Of a DNA stretch of 64,000 nucleotides, positions 50,673 to 58,950 are shown piece after piece; position 1 is the stretch's first letter, and every line of letters starts with the position of its first letter. The position numbers and the translations under genes were made by a program. The notes beneath the pieces were generated by a model that saw only the letters and a program-made list of their open reading frames with translations, made no database searches and was not told where the DNA came from. This DNA is from Eubacterium_G segne (GTDB lineage: Bacteria; Bacillota; Clostridia; Lachnospirales; Lachnospiraceae), in contig NZ_JACOOZ010000002.1 of NCBI RefSeq assembly GCF_014287775.1, forward strand, positions 310,001 through 374,000. Reading direction: 5' to 3'.

Positions 50673-52277
50673 TTAAATCTGTGGTCCTGCTGAAACTAAA
50701 GCCTTACCAACTTCATTTCCTTCGTACTTAGCGAAGTTCTTGTTGAATCTTTCAGCTAAGTCCTTAGCCTTAGCTTCCCATTCTGAAACATCAGCATAAG
50801 TATCTCTTGGATCAAGAATTGCAGGGTCAACTCCAGGAAGTTCTGTTGGAACTTCAAAGTTGAAGTAAGGAATCTTCTTTGTAGGTGCATCTAAAATATC
50901 ACCATTTAAGATAGCATCGATAATTCCTCTTGTATCTTTAATTGAGATTCTCTTTCCTGTTCCGTTCCATCCTGTGTTTACTAAGTATGCCTTAGCGCCA
51001 CTCTTTTCCATCTTCTTAACTAATTCTTCAGCGTACTTTGTAGGATGAAGCTCTAAGAAAGCCTGTCCGAAACATGCTGAGAATGTAGGTGTAGGTTCTG
51101 TAATTCCACGTTCTGTACCTGCAAGTTTTGCTGTAAATCCTGATAAGAAGTAGTACTGTGTCTGCTCAGGTGTAAGAACTGATACAGGAGGAAGTACTCC
51201 GAAAGCATCTGCTGATAAGAAAATTACGTTCTTTGCTGCAGGTGCTGATGAAATAGGACGTACAATATTTTCAATATGATTAATTGGATAAGATACACGT
51301 GTATTTTCTGTTACGCTCTTATCTGCAAAATCAATCTTTCCATTTTCATCAAGTGTTACATTTTCAAGAAGTGCATCACGTCTGATTGCATTATAAATGT
51401 CAGGTTCTGAATCCTTATCTAAGTCGATAACCTTAGCGTAACATCCACCTTCAAAGTTGAATACACCATTGTCATCCCAACCATGTTCATCATCACCAAT
51501 AAGGAGACGCTTAGGATCTGTTGAAAGTGTTGTCTTACCTGTTCCTGAAAGTCCAAAGAAGATTGCTGTGTTTTCACCATTCAAGTCTGTGTTAGCTGAA
51601 CAATGCATTGAAGCAATTCCCTTAAGTGGAAGATAGTAGTTCATCATTGAGAACATACCTTTCTTCATTTCTCCACCGTACCATGTATTAACAATAACCT
51701 GCTCACGGCTTGTAATGTTGAACATTACAGCTGTTTCTGAGTTAAGTCCTAATTCTTTATAATTTTCAACTTTTGCCTTTGATGCGTTGTAAACAACGAA
51801 ATCAGGTTCAAAGTCCTTAAGTTCTTCAGCTGTTGGCTTAATGAACATATTTGTTACGAAATGAGCCTGCCAAGCAACTTCTACGATAAAACGAATTGCC
51901 ATACGTGTATCTTTGTTTGCTCCACAGAAAGCATCTACAACATAAAGCTTCTTATTTGAAAGTTCTTTAATTGCAATATCCTTTACTGTTTCCCAAGCTT
52001 CCTTGCTAGCCGGATGATTGTCATTCTTGTATTCATCAGTTGTCCACCATACAGTGTCCTTTGAATTCTCATCTTCTACGATAAATTTGTCTTTAGGTGA
52101 ACGTCCTGTGTAAATACCAGTCATAACGTTAACTGCACCAAGTTCACTTTCCTTTCCTTTTTCGTAGCCTTCAAGTTCCGGCTTTGTTTCTTCTTCGAAT
52201 AATAATTCATAAGAAGGGTTGTACACGATTTCTGTGGTACCTGTAATACCATACTTGCTTAAATTAATCTCTGCCAT
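50673..52277 (-). CDS. pckA: Phosphoenolpyruvate carboxykinase (ATP)
   Basis: ATP-dependent PEPCK, 534 residues, interconverting oxaloacetate and PEP; in fermentative anaerobes it often runs toward oxaloacetate to make ATP. The signatures are GIYTGRSPKDKFIVED at about residue 55, the P-loop FFGLSGTGKTTLSTDP near 243, IGDDEHGWDDNGVFNFEGGCYAK, and EPTPTFSACFG. The leader has a strong promoter (52401-52428) and a long hairpin (52310-52347), hinting at post-transcriptional control. Confidence 0.98.
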   Translation of the reverse strand: MAEINLSKYGITGTTEIVYNPSYELLFEEETKPELEGYEKGKESELGAVNVMTGIYTGRSPKDKFIVEDENSKDTVWWTTDEYKNDNHPASKEAWETVKDIAIKELSNKKLYVVDAFCGANKDTRMAIRFIVEVAWQAHFVTNMFIKPTAEELKDFEPDFVVYNASKAKVENYKELGLNSETAVMFNITSREQVIVNTWYGGEMKKGMFSMMNYYLPLKGIASMHCSANTDLNGENTAIFFGLSGTGKTTLSTDPKRLLIGDDEHGWDDNGVFNFEGGCYAKVIDLDKDSEPDIYNAIRRDALLENVTLDENGKIDFADKSVTENTRVSYPINHIENIVRPISSAPAAKNVIFLSADAFGVLPPVSVLTPEQTQYYFLSGFTAKLAGTERGITEPTPTFSACFGQAFLELHPTKYAEELVKKMEKSGAKAYLVNTGWNGTGKRISIKDTRGIIDAILNGDILDAPTKKIPYFNFEVPTELPGVDPAILDPRDTYADVSEWEAKAKDLAERFNKNFAKYEGNEVGKALVSAGPQI

Positions 52278-52309
52278 GTTGCCTTAAAACCTCTTTTCTT
52301 CTTATTTTG

Positions 52310-52347
52310 TGATATAATTAATATCTGCCATGCAGAATATTATATCA
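52310..52347 (-). promoter_or_regulatory. Stable hairpin in the pckA 5' leader
   Basis: TGATATAAT pairs with ATTATATCA over 9 bp, and CTGC with GCAG inside around ATG, near the base of the pckA leader 30 bases before its ATG. No T-tract follows, so it is not a plain terminator. It may affect mRNA stability or translation. Confidence 0.5.
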
Positions 52348-52400
52348 ACAATAGTAAAGAACCATACCGTACATATCCAGTCCAGGTTCCCTACCTTAGT

Positions 52401-52428
52401 ATTATACATATTTAATTGATAAAATCAA
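52401..52428 (-). promoter_or_regulatory. Promoter of pckA
   Basis: On the minus strand TTGATT (-35), a 16-base spacer and TATAAT (-10). This gives a leader of about 115 bases that includes a GGAACC/GGTTCT pairing and the hairpin at 52310-52347. Confidence 0.6.
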
Positions 52429-52454
52429 TAAAATTTGTATTAGAAAATTTTTAT

Positions 52455-53318
52455 TTAAGATTTTAAACTAAAAGCCCACAGATTTTTTATCTGTCCTTCA
52501 ATTTTGTCGTAATCCCATAACCGGCTCCTTGATCTGCTGTTAGGGTCATTTACTTTTACCTTATTATTTTGAGCAGAAGTAAGTACAATAAAATGTCCCT
52601 CCGTTGTAAAATCTCCCGGTCTTACACTGCAAATAATGGGATTTCCCTGCTGCAAATTAGACATAACCGTTTCCCTGTCAAGAGATATTTCCCTGCCATC
52701 TACGCCAAAATCTGCTGTCCCCTCCGTCATAAGACCCCAGGATGTTCCCGTATTTTCCACATAGTACCCATTATCCTGTGCGTACTTTGCTACCTCATAT
52801 GGTGTCGCACTGTCATCATGAGTTAATCCTACAATTACCATGGATAAACACGTTGGTGCACACCCTGCCATTCCTATATCTGATTCTCCATAAGGTGCGT
52901 ACCCCCATCTTTTATCCCACTGAATCAGTAATGGTATTTTCGCCTGTTTTTCTTTCTTTGTAAGACCTCCCTTTGCCTTATTACCTGAATCTAAGTATCC
53001 CTTAACAAATTCAATCATTTCAGGCGTATTGCAAAGAGATTTTATTATTTCCTGCGGATACTCATTTCTGTTATTATATATTGGCTTAAATTCCGGATAT
53101 TTTTCAGATAGCCCGGCTAATTTTTTCTCTGCTTCATTATAATCTCTTTTTACGGGAGTTTCTGCTTTATATTTTGCCGTAACCTCTTCTGTGTCTGTTT
53201 GCTTTAGGTTTATGAGAAAACCTGCCCCTTTACTTCCTACAAATATTACAATAAGTATAGCTACTACAAAAATTGTCACCCTTACAACTCTTATTTTTCT
53301 CCTTCTTCTCCTTTTCAT
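52455..53318 (-). CDS. Membrane-anchored C39-like (papain-type) peptidase
   Basis: A 287-residue protein with a very basic start (MKRRRRRKIRVVR), one membrane helix (about residues 12-35), and a linker. A C39-like peptidase domain covers about residues 130-285: QWDKRWGYAPYGESDIGMAG, then the Cys region GCAPTCLSMVIVGLTHD, the His motif GHFIVLTSAQNNKVKVNDPNS and a following Asn/Asp. It is expected to act outside the cell on a peptide or on a cell-wall component. No substrate or bacteriocin gene is visible beside it. It lies 126 bases after a VanS-like kinase gene, and its ribosome-binding site is buried in a terminator hairpin (53323-53377). Confidence 0.82.
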   Translation of the reverse strand: MKRRRRRKIRVVRVTIFVVAILIVIFVGSKGAGFLINLKQTDTEEVTAKYKAETPVKRDYNEAEKKLAGLSEKYPEFKPIYNNRNEYPQEIIKSLCNTPEMIEFVKGYLDSGNKAKGGLTKKEKQAKIPLLIQWDKRWGYAPYGESDIGMAGCAPTCLSMVIVGLTHDDSATPYEVAKYAQDNGYYVENTGTSWGLMTEGTADFGVDGREISLDRETVMSNLQQGNPIICSVRPGDFTTEGHFIVLTSAQNNKVKVNDPNSRSRSRLWDYDKIEGQIKNLWAFSLKS

Positions 53319-53322
53319 ATGT

Positions 53323-53377
53323 AAAAAACCTCCTACAAGTTATACTTTGTTTTCATTAAAAGTTTAACTTATAGGAG
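53323..53377 (-). promoter_or_regulatory. Terminator/attenuator hairpin holding the C39 peptidase ribosome-binding site
   Basis: On the minus strand CTCCTATAAGTTAAACTTT pairs, with a few mismatches, with AAAGTATAACTTGTAGGAG across a short loop, followed by GTTTTTT. The 3' arm ends in TAGGAGG, the ribosome-binding site of the C39 gene. It both ends the two-component operon and can hide the start of the peptidase gene. Confidence 0.65.
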
Positions 53378-53443
53378 ATTTTTATGTTTTAATTATTTGT
53401 ATAACCATTGTTTCAAAACACTTGCATATTTCTTACGAAATTC

Positions 53444-54523
53444 TTAAGGCTCACTTAATGGAAGTGCCACCTGAAAGGCAATGCTTTCATCCCTACTTTC
53501 TGCTGTAATTGTTCCGCCGTGAAGTTCCACTATTTCTTTTGCTATGGCAAGTCCTAACCCTGCGCCGCCGGTAGCTGTTCCACGGGAGGAATCGAGTCTG
53601 AAAAACTGTTCAAAAATACGCTTTAATTTTTCAGGTGCAATAGTCTTTCCCTTGTTTTTTATTTTGAAATATACAACATTGTCTTCTAATGTAAGACTAC
53701 ATTTTATTTCCGTATCATTATAACTGTAATTTATGGCATTTCTTATAAGATTATCAAATACCCTTAGGATTTTGTCAGTGTCACACATAATAAAAATGTC
53801 AGGAGTAATTGCCAGATTCCATGTAAGACCTTTTTGCATAAGAACCGGGATAAATTCATTGCACACCTGCTCAATCATTCTGCTTAAATTGGTTTTCTCC
53901 AAATCAATTTCAATTTTGCTAAGGTTAAATCTTGTAATATCAAAAAATTCATTAATTAGTTCCTCTAAGCGTTCTGCCTTCCTTAAAGTAATTCCCACAT
54001 ATTTTGCCCGTGTTTTTGCCGGTATGTCCGGTTCCTCACTCAGCAGGGTAAGGTAGCCTATAACACTTGTAAGGGGGGTTTTTAAATCATGGGCTAAATA
54101 TACTATTAAATCATTCTTTCTTTGCTCCGCCTCTTTTGCAACCCTGGCATTTTTAATTGCTTTTTTTCTTAATTCATTTAACTGATCCTGAATTTCCTTC
54201 AAATCGTCATGAAGTATAATTGTATCCTCTGACAAATCGGCAAGTTTCTCTGAAGCCAAAGCAATTTCACCAATATATCCAATCCATTTCACCATAAAAA
54301 AACATGCTATAATAATCCATCCAATGCCCACAAAACCAATGCCTATCTGCCACTTGTTTTGGTCTATCATTTTTAGAAATATATAGGTAGGGTCATCTCC
54401 ATACCATATTCTGGTATGACATAATATAACAGCTCCCACAGCCAACCCAATAACTAAAAGAGTAAAAACCGCACCTGTTACTATGTATTTTCTTATGAAT
54501 CTCTCTGTTATTTTACTTTTCAT
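53444..54523 (-). CDS. VanS-like sensor histidine kinase
   Basis: A membrane sensor kinase of 359 residues in the VanS group. It has two N-terminal membrane helices (about residues 13-35 and 58-80) with a short external loop. A coiled linker follows, then the His-box LIVYLAHDLKTPLTSVIGYLTLL with the phosphorylated His, and the ATP-binding boxes VFDNLIRNAINYS (N), IFEQFFRLDSSRG (F) and GGAGLGLAIAKEIVELHGG (G). It is cotranscribed with the response regulator 4 bases upstream. Glycopeptide-resistance genes such as vanH, vanA/G or vanX are absent, so the stimulus is unknown. Confidence 0.9.
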   Translation of the reverse strand: MKSKITERFIRKYIVTGAVFTLLVIGLAVGAVILCHTRIWYGDDPTYIFLKMIDQNKWQIGIGFVGIGWIIIACFFMVKWIGYIGEIALASEKLADLSEDTIILHDDLKEIQDQLNELRKKAIKNARVAKEAEQRKNDLIVYLAHDLKTPLTSVIGYLTLLSEEPDIPAKTRAKYVGITLRKAERLEELINEFFDITRFNLSKIEIDLEKTNLSRMIEQVCNEFIPVLMQKGLTWNLAITPDIFIMCDTDKILRVFDNLIRNAINYSYNDTEIKCSLTLEDNVVYFKIKNKGKTIAPEKLKRIFEQFFRLDSSRGTATGGAGLGLAIAKEIVELHGGTITAESRDESIAFQVALPLSEP

Positions 54524-54527
54524 TTAT

Positions 54528-55217
54528 TTATTCCTCAACTATGTAGCCCACACCCCAAACGGTTTTTATATATTTAGGATTTCTTGCCGGCTCTTTCATC
54601 TTTTCCCTGATTCTCGCAATATGAGTCATTACTGTGTTGTTGCTGTCCATGTATTTTTCCTTCCATACAGCTTCAAACAGTTCCTCTGAAGACACTACTT
54701 TGCCTTTGTTTTCGCACAAATACCACAATATATCAAATTCAAGGGGAGTGAGAAATATCTCTTTTTTATTTAAATAACAGCTATGATTTTCTTTATTGAT
54801 ATGAAGTCCCCTAATATCATATTGATTATCCTCCTGATTTTCCAACCCATTATATCTGGTATACCTTCTAAGCTGAGTTTTAACCCTCGCCAAAAGTTCT
54901 AATAGATTGAAAGGCTTTGTGATGTAATCGTCTGCTCCAATTGTAAGTCCCGTTATTTTATCCATATCTTCTACCTTTGCCGTTAGCATAATGATAGGAA
55001 AGTAAAACTTTTCTCTTATTTTTCTACAAAGTGAGAATCCGTCAATATCAGGAAGCATAATGTCTAAAATTGCCAAATCTATGTCATTATTATGTATGCA
55101 GTTAAGAGCATCTTCCCCATTATAAAACTTATAAACCTGATATCCGTCATTTTCTAAATAAATTTCAACTAAATCAGCAATTTCTTTTTCATCATCTACA
55201 ATAAGTACCTTGTTCAT
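54528..55217 (-). CDS. VanR-like OmpR-family response regulator
   Basis: A two-domain regulator of 229 residues. The receiver domain has the acidic pocket (KVLIVDDEKEIADLVE), the phosphorylated Asp in LAILDIMLPDIDGFSLC and the Lys in TGADDYITKPFNLLELLARV. The winged-helix output has FLTPLEFDILWYLCENKGKVVSSEELFEAVW and the recognition part NNTVMTHIARIREKM and GVGYIVEE. It matches the VanR subgroup. Its targets may include the downstream C39 peptidase and the upstream membrane protein. Confidence 0.92.
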   Translation of the reverse strand: MNKVLIVDDEKEIADLVEIYLENDGYQVYKFYNGEDALNCIHNNDIDLAILDIMLPDIDGFSLCRKIREKFYFPIIMLTAKVEDMDKITGLTIGADDYITKPFNLLELLARVKTQLRRYTRYNGLENQEDNQYDIRGLHINKENHSCYLNKKEIFLTPLEFDILWYLCENKGKVVSSEELFEAVWKEKYMDSNNTVMTHIARIREKMKEPARNPKYIKTVWGVGYIVEE

Positions 55218-55222
55218 AGTTT

Positions 55223-55906
55223 TTATCTTCTTTCTGCTTCTAATAAATAATCTCTCTTCGCTCCAAATGCTTTAGTAACAGCCCCTAATACCGTTCCAAC
55301 TAAGACTGCTGCCACAACAGTTCCCATGCCAACTGACCCAAACGCCTTTAGCACAACTATACAGGATATAAGAGATACCGAAACCATAGATACATCAAAT
55401 CCTATTTTAACTTTGTTAAAAGCAATATTGGAGTTTTCAGTTATTGCCTGCATAGCACCTTCCCCTGCTAAGGGTACAATATCTGCCAGCAAATAAAAGA
55501 ATATTTCCACGGCAATGAATACCGCGCTGCCAAGCATTAATGCTATCCTGATAATCATATTATCAACATCCGGTAAAAATGAAAACAGGTAATTAGAAAA
55601 TGTTGTAAAGTATCCAAATACAATTCCCACAAATACCTGCAATAAATTTTTTATTTTAAAATCTTTTCTTAAAATTATTATTTGAAGAACCACCAGTCCT
55701 ACATGAAAAAGTATTGTTGCTTTTCCCATTTCCATTCCAGTAATACATGTTATGGTATAAGGTATTGAGCTGACCGGCGAAACTCCAAAATCAGATTTCA
55801 CTGACATTGAAATTCCTAATGTCATAATAAACAATCCTATAAAATAAACCGGTAATCTGGTGATGTAATTTTCCTCTTTTAGTTTTTTCTTTAGTAATTC
55901 CTGCAT
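55223..55906 (-). CDS. YczE/YitT-type membrane protein
   Basis: An integral membrane protein of 227 residues, with five or six hydrophobic helices. The motif YFIGLFIMTLGISMSVKSDFGVSPVSSIPY at residues 20-50 is typical of the YczE/YitT (DUF6198) family, whose function is not known. It ends 5 bases before the response-regulator gene, and so is likely cotranscribed. Confidence 0.85.
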   Translation of the reverse strand: MQELLKKKLKEENYITRLPVYFIGLFIMTLGISMSVKSDFGVSPVSSIPYTITCITGMEMGKATILFHVGLVVLQIIILRKDFKIKNLLQVFVGIVFGYFTTFSNYLFSFLPDVDNMIIRIALMLGSAVFIAVEIFFYLLADIVPLAGEGAMQAITENSNIAFNKVKIGFDVSMVSVSLISCIVVLKAFGSVGMGTVVAAVLVGTVLGAVTKAFGAKRDYLLEAERR

Positions 55907-56148
55907 TGTTTGCCTATTCTCCCTTCCATTTCTTCAGCTATTTCCATACATTTTGATATATCAATTCTAAACTCTTCACCAAAACTTTCGCGAAACACTT
56001 CATATATTATTTCCCCTAATATTTCCTGACCTTTTACAAATCTGTCCAATATTAATTGACATTCGTAATCATACTCATCTTTGGGTGCAAATCCCATCAA
56101 ATGAATGGGGTCCCATTTTACAATAACCTCTTTTATAATATTAAACAT
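55891..56148 (-). CDS. DUF1871-like small protein
   Basis: An 85-residue acidic soluble protein with the signature VIVKWDPIHLMGFAPKDEYDYE at residues 8-29, which matches the DUF1871 (YugE-like) pattern; the family function is unknown. It overlaps the YczE-like gene by 16 bases, a translational coupling arrangement, and heads the two-component operon. Confidence 0.75.
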   Translation of the reverse strand: MFNIIKEVIVKWDPIHLMGFAPKDEYDYECQLILDRFVKGQEILGEIIYEVFRESFGEEFRIDISKCMEIAEEMEGRIGKQCRNY

Positions 56149-56271
56149 AATTTTGCCTCCTGATTGTGAAATAAAATTATAAGCATTTTCGTTACTTACA
56201 ACGTCATACTTTAAATATATTGTGCCTACATCCTTTTGTTGTCATCATAATATAAATGCTACCCTATTCGG

Positions 56272-56315
56272 TAGGCGGTTATCCTAATCCGTCCACATAC
56301 CGGGCTAACCGCCTA
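56272..56315. other. GC-rich palindromic element between the core operon and the DpnI gene
   Basis: TAGGCGGTTA at 56272-56281 is exactly inverted at 56306-56315, around a loop with a smaller CCG..CGG pairing. A second stem, CTACC with GGTAG, overlaps its base. The stretch stands out by GC content in an AT-rich spacer (56149-56359) and has no T-tract. It could be a terminator-like RNA, a regulatory RNA or an attachment site. It marks the left edge of the defence island. Confidence 0.45.
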
Positions 56316-56359
56316 TCAATATCCCCTTTTTGTGTTTATGCCAGCATTAGCCCCAAAAG

Positions 56360-57139
56360 TCAACCAATTTTTTTGTATCGTCCTCTTCCTATAAACTCTA
56401 TAATTCCATTATCCCTTAACATTTGTAATTGCTGTCTTATTTTTTCTTTTATATGATGGTTATCCGGATGTTTTCCCGCAAGAAACTCTTCAAATCTATA
56501 CATCTGTTCCAAAGTAAAATTTTTATTTTCAATCATGTTAACACAATTTAGCACATCCAAAGTCCATCCCCTTGCATCCAACTTACTACCACGTAAAAAT
56601 TCTGTTTTATGTACTTTTTCGATTATCTTTTCAATAGATACTTCCTTCTCATTTTGTACAATATAAATTCTTCCTTCTTCCGGGATTCTTCCCAATAAAA
56701 TATTACATCCTGTCCAGCCTGCCCGTCTTGCTGTATCTGACAATGGCTTTCTCTTTTCTATTATGTCTGGCGAAAAAAAATATTTTGGTACCATAACAAA
56801 ATTTTCAATCTGAAGATTGGTTTTATTATAATGCATGAAGAAGAAATTAGGATTATTGACTGATGTAATCCTTTCAATCATTGTATTATATGCTCCATCA
56901 TTTACCTTATTGCTAATAGATGTACCTTTGCTTTTTAACTCATATTCTTCCATACATGAAGGGCAAAAGAAATCAGCCACAGGTCTATTGTTTTCAAAAT
57001 GAGATACATATGGATTACCACAGTAAGGACAAAACATATTTTTATCTACCCAATTTTCTGTCATAACTCTTATTTTTTGCGCATTACTTGAATAATTTTC
57101 TGCTTTTCTTCTATCCATTTGTAAATTCAAAACTATCAC
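56360..57139 (-). CDS. dpnI: DpnI-type methyl-dependent restriction endonuclease
   Basis: DpnI cuts GATC only when the adenine is methylated. This 259-residue protein matches it along its whole length. The catalytic PD-(D/E)xK core NRPVADFFCPSCMEEYELKSK contains Asp56, Glu67 and Lys69, with two CxxC zinc pairs (37/40 and 59/62). The middle motif is NDGAYNTMIERI and NPNFFFMHYNK, then KPLSDTARRAGWTGCNI. The C-terminal winged helix senses methylated DNA (RGWTLDVLNCVNMIE and NHHIKEKIRQQLQMLRDNGIIEF). The start overlaps the stop of an upstream DNA methyltransferase gene by 4 bases (ATGA), a tight coupling not expected for the classical DpnI locus. The enzyme would destroy phage or plasmid DNA coming from dam-positive hosts. 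Confidence 0.93.
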   Translation of the reverse strand: MIVLNLQMDRRKAENYSSNAQKIRVMTENWVDKNMFCPYCGNPYVSHFENNRPVADFFCPSCMEEYELKSKGTSISNKVNDGAYNTMIERITSVNNPNFFFMHYNKTNLQIENFVMVPKYFFSPDIIEKRKPLSDTARRAGWTGCNILLGRIPEEGRIYIVQNEKEVSIEKIIEKVHKTEFLRGSKLDARGWTLDVLNCVNMIENKNFTLEQMYRFEEFLAGKHPDNHHIKEKIRQQLQMLRDNGIIEFIGRGRYKKIG

Positions 57140-58053
57140 TCCAATACTGTTTGATATAATACGCTATTAAAACGTTCTCTTATTTTTTGTATATTTTCTT
57201 TCAATATTTCTACAAGTATACAGCTTCTTTTTTTATTCAAAGCAGCTACTCCTACAGCTCCGCTACCTGCAAATGAATCTAATACTATCTCACCTTCATA
57301 AGTAACATATTCCAATATTTGTTCACAAAGTTCTACCGGCAATTCACTCTGATGTATTTTATTTTTTCTGGCTACCGGCTGTACATCAAACATAGTAGGT
57401 AGCATTCCATTACATCCACTCATATAATGCTTTTTACCTGTTATATCGGACTTTTTTTTATCATATCGCATACTCCTGGCTTTCCCTTTGGAAAAAATCA
57501 TTATGTCTTGCGTATTCTTTGCTTTTCTTCCGGTATTGCTTACAAATGTCCCCTTTTTCCAAGATACTTTAGAATAATAAACAAATCCGGCTTCTTTAGC
57601 ATATTTCTTTATTTGATATAGATATTCGTAATTATTTTCGTTCTCCGCCGGTAATACTTCAACAAGAAAGCATCCATCTTTTAATACTCTGGCCTTTTCT
57701 TTAAAATCTTCTAATGTGTATCTAAAACAATCGTATAATGCAAAATTTCTTGTTCCACCTTTATTTGATTTTACATCTAGCCAAGGATGATCTGTGAATA
57801 TACAATCAATGCTTCCATCCTTTAACATAGATAAATCTCTACCATTACCTTCTATTAGCACACACTGTTCATCTTTATTGTCAATAGTACAATATACACC
57901 CTTTGACACCCTTTCAAACTTAACACCTATTTTTTCATAAATACGTGCTCTAACGGTTTCCTGCGGCTTATCAGCATTTTGCTGATATGCTTCTTGTAAT
58001 GAAAAACTTTCACAATTCTTAAAACAATTAAATATCTTTTCTGCTAATGTCAT
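57136..58053 (-). CDS. DNA methyltransferase with DHPW motif, cotranscribed with dpnI
   Basis: A site-specific DNA methyltransferase of 305 residues. An N-terminal winged-helix-like domain (residues 1-60) may bind DNA. Motif IV, which flips and methylates an exocyclic amine, is IDCIFTDHPWLD at residues 83-93; DHPW is an unusual form of DPPY/SPPW, so adenine-N6 or cytosine-N4 is possible. The AdoMet-binding motif I, VLDSFAGSGAVGVAAL, comes last (residues 257-272), giving the beta-class order, with HQSELPVELCEQILEYV before it. The ATG at 58053 follows AAGGAGG by 9 bases. Its start is 35 bases downstream of a palindromic repeat element. If it made GmATC it would expose the host to the coupled DpnI, so its target should be different. 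Confidence 0.8.
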   Translation of the reverse strand: MTLAEKIFNCFKNCESFSLQEAYQQNADKPQETVRARIYEKIGVKFERVSKGVYCTIDNKDEQCVLIEGNGRDLSMLKDGSIDCIFTDHPWLDVKSNKGGTRNFALYDCFRYTLEDFKEKARVLKDGCFLVEVLPAENENNYEYLYQIKKYAKEAGFVYYSKVSWKKGTFVSNTGRKAKNTQDIMIFSKGKARSMRYDKKKSDITGKKHYMSGCNGMLPTMFDVQPVARKNKIHQSELPVELCEQILEYVTYEGEIVLDSFAGSGAVGVAALNKKRSCILVEILKENIQKIRERFNSVLYQTVLE

Positions 58054-58140
58054 TTTGTATAACCTCCTTCGATTTTGGATCTTGATCCTATCATAGGAAT
58101 TACACAAATAAAAGTACTAAATTTTATATTATAAAATTTT

Positions 58141-58390
58141 ACATGCGTAACTCTGAAATAAGCTTGATTACACTTCGTTTCATCTCGCCCATTTCAGATT
58201 TCTATGGAATTATGAATATACAAAAATACCACCTGCAATTTGCAAGCAATCATTATCCTTTTGGGAGCATTTGTAGAACAAGAAAAACCCATAAATATGT
58301 GTTTTATGTTCGGCAATGTTGCATAGTGTTATATGCTGATGGCTTTCCACACGTTCCCATAACTACGCATCAGCCTAATGTTTATAACAG
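58141..58390 (+). repeat. Structured repeat element, copy A
   Basis: This spacer matches parts of 59279-59790. A first block (TGCGTAACTCTGAAATAAGC to CCTATGGAATTATG-like, about 58142-58215) contains inverted ATTTCAGA/TCTGAAAT. A second block begins GCAAGCAATCATTATC and carries two hairpins: CATAAA with TTTATG, and GCATA with TATGC, then TTCCCATAACTAC. No gene follows on the plus strand; the zeta-toxin gene end faces it. Confidence 0.6.
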
Positions 58391-58395
58391 CAACA

Positions 58396-58950
58396 TTATT
58401 CCATCAATCCTAATATATCCTGCTCACTCCAATACTCATTCGGATATATTGATAATTCTTCTTTATGTTTACGAATAATTCTTCTTGGGGTTTCAGTATT
58501 ATCATAAACATGCATAATATCGCATATATTAAGTAATTCTTTTATATTATTAATTGATTTATAATATCTTTCAATAACTTTACTGCTATCAACATTATGT
58601 CCACCTGCTGCTACCCGGGCTTCTATTCTGACAATATTAATTTGTGGATCAACTGTTAATACGAATACGCATTTTATAAAATATCCGTCTTCTTTCGCTT
58701 TTCTTAAAATGTTTAACTTATATTCAGATGACAAGACTGTTTCAAATGTAAAATCTTCTTTCTTGTCAATCGATTCATACCTCATCCTATCAACCATAAG
58801 AGCTGCTTTCATATTATCCATTCCTGTAGTTGCAACAACATCATCGGCATTAGTATATTTACCAACTTTATCGAAAAAAGTTGTTATTGTACTTTTTCCC
58901 GAGCCATTTGGTCCCGCTAATACAAGAATCATCGGTTTTCTATTTTGCAT
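58396..58950 (-). CDS. Zeta-toxin-type kinase
   Basis: A P-loop kinase of the zeta-toxin/AAA_33 class, 184 residues. Walker A GPNGSGKST lies at residues 13-21. The segment FTFETVLSSEYKLNILRKAKEDGY is the substrate-proximal FETV motif of zeta toxins, and RIEARVAAGGHNV is the conserved arginine/Gly-His stretch (RVAxGGHxV). Zeta toxins phosphorylate UDP-activated N-acetyl sugars, halting cell wall synthesis. The ATG at 58950 follows GGAG and overlaps the stop of the antitoxin-like gene by 11 bases. The pair fits a type II toxin-antitoxin module. Confidence 0.85.
   Translation of the reverse strand: MQNRKPMILVLAGPNGSGKSTITTFFDKVGKYTNADDVVATTGMDNMKAALMVDRMRYESIDKKEDFTFETVLSSEYKLNILRKAKEDGYFIKCVFVLTVDPQINIVRIEARVAAGGHNVDSSKVIERYYKSINNIKELLNICDIMHVYDNTETPRRIIRKHKEELSIYPNEYWSEQDILGLME

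Noticed and set aside
53444..55217. A vancomycin-resistance operon
   Set aside because: Only the regulator pair resembles Van proteins; no ligase, dehydrogenase or dipeptidase gene is present in the window.
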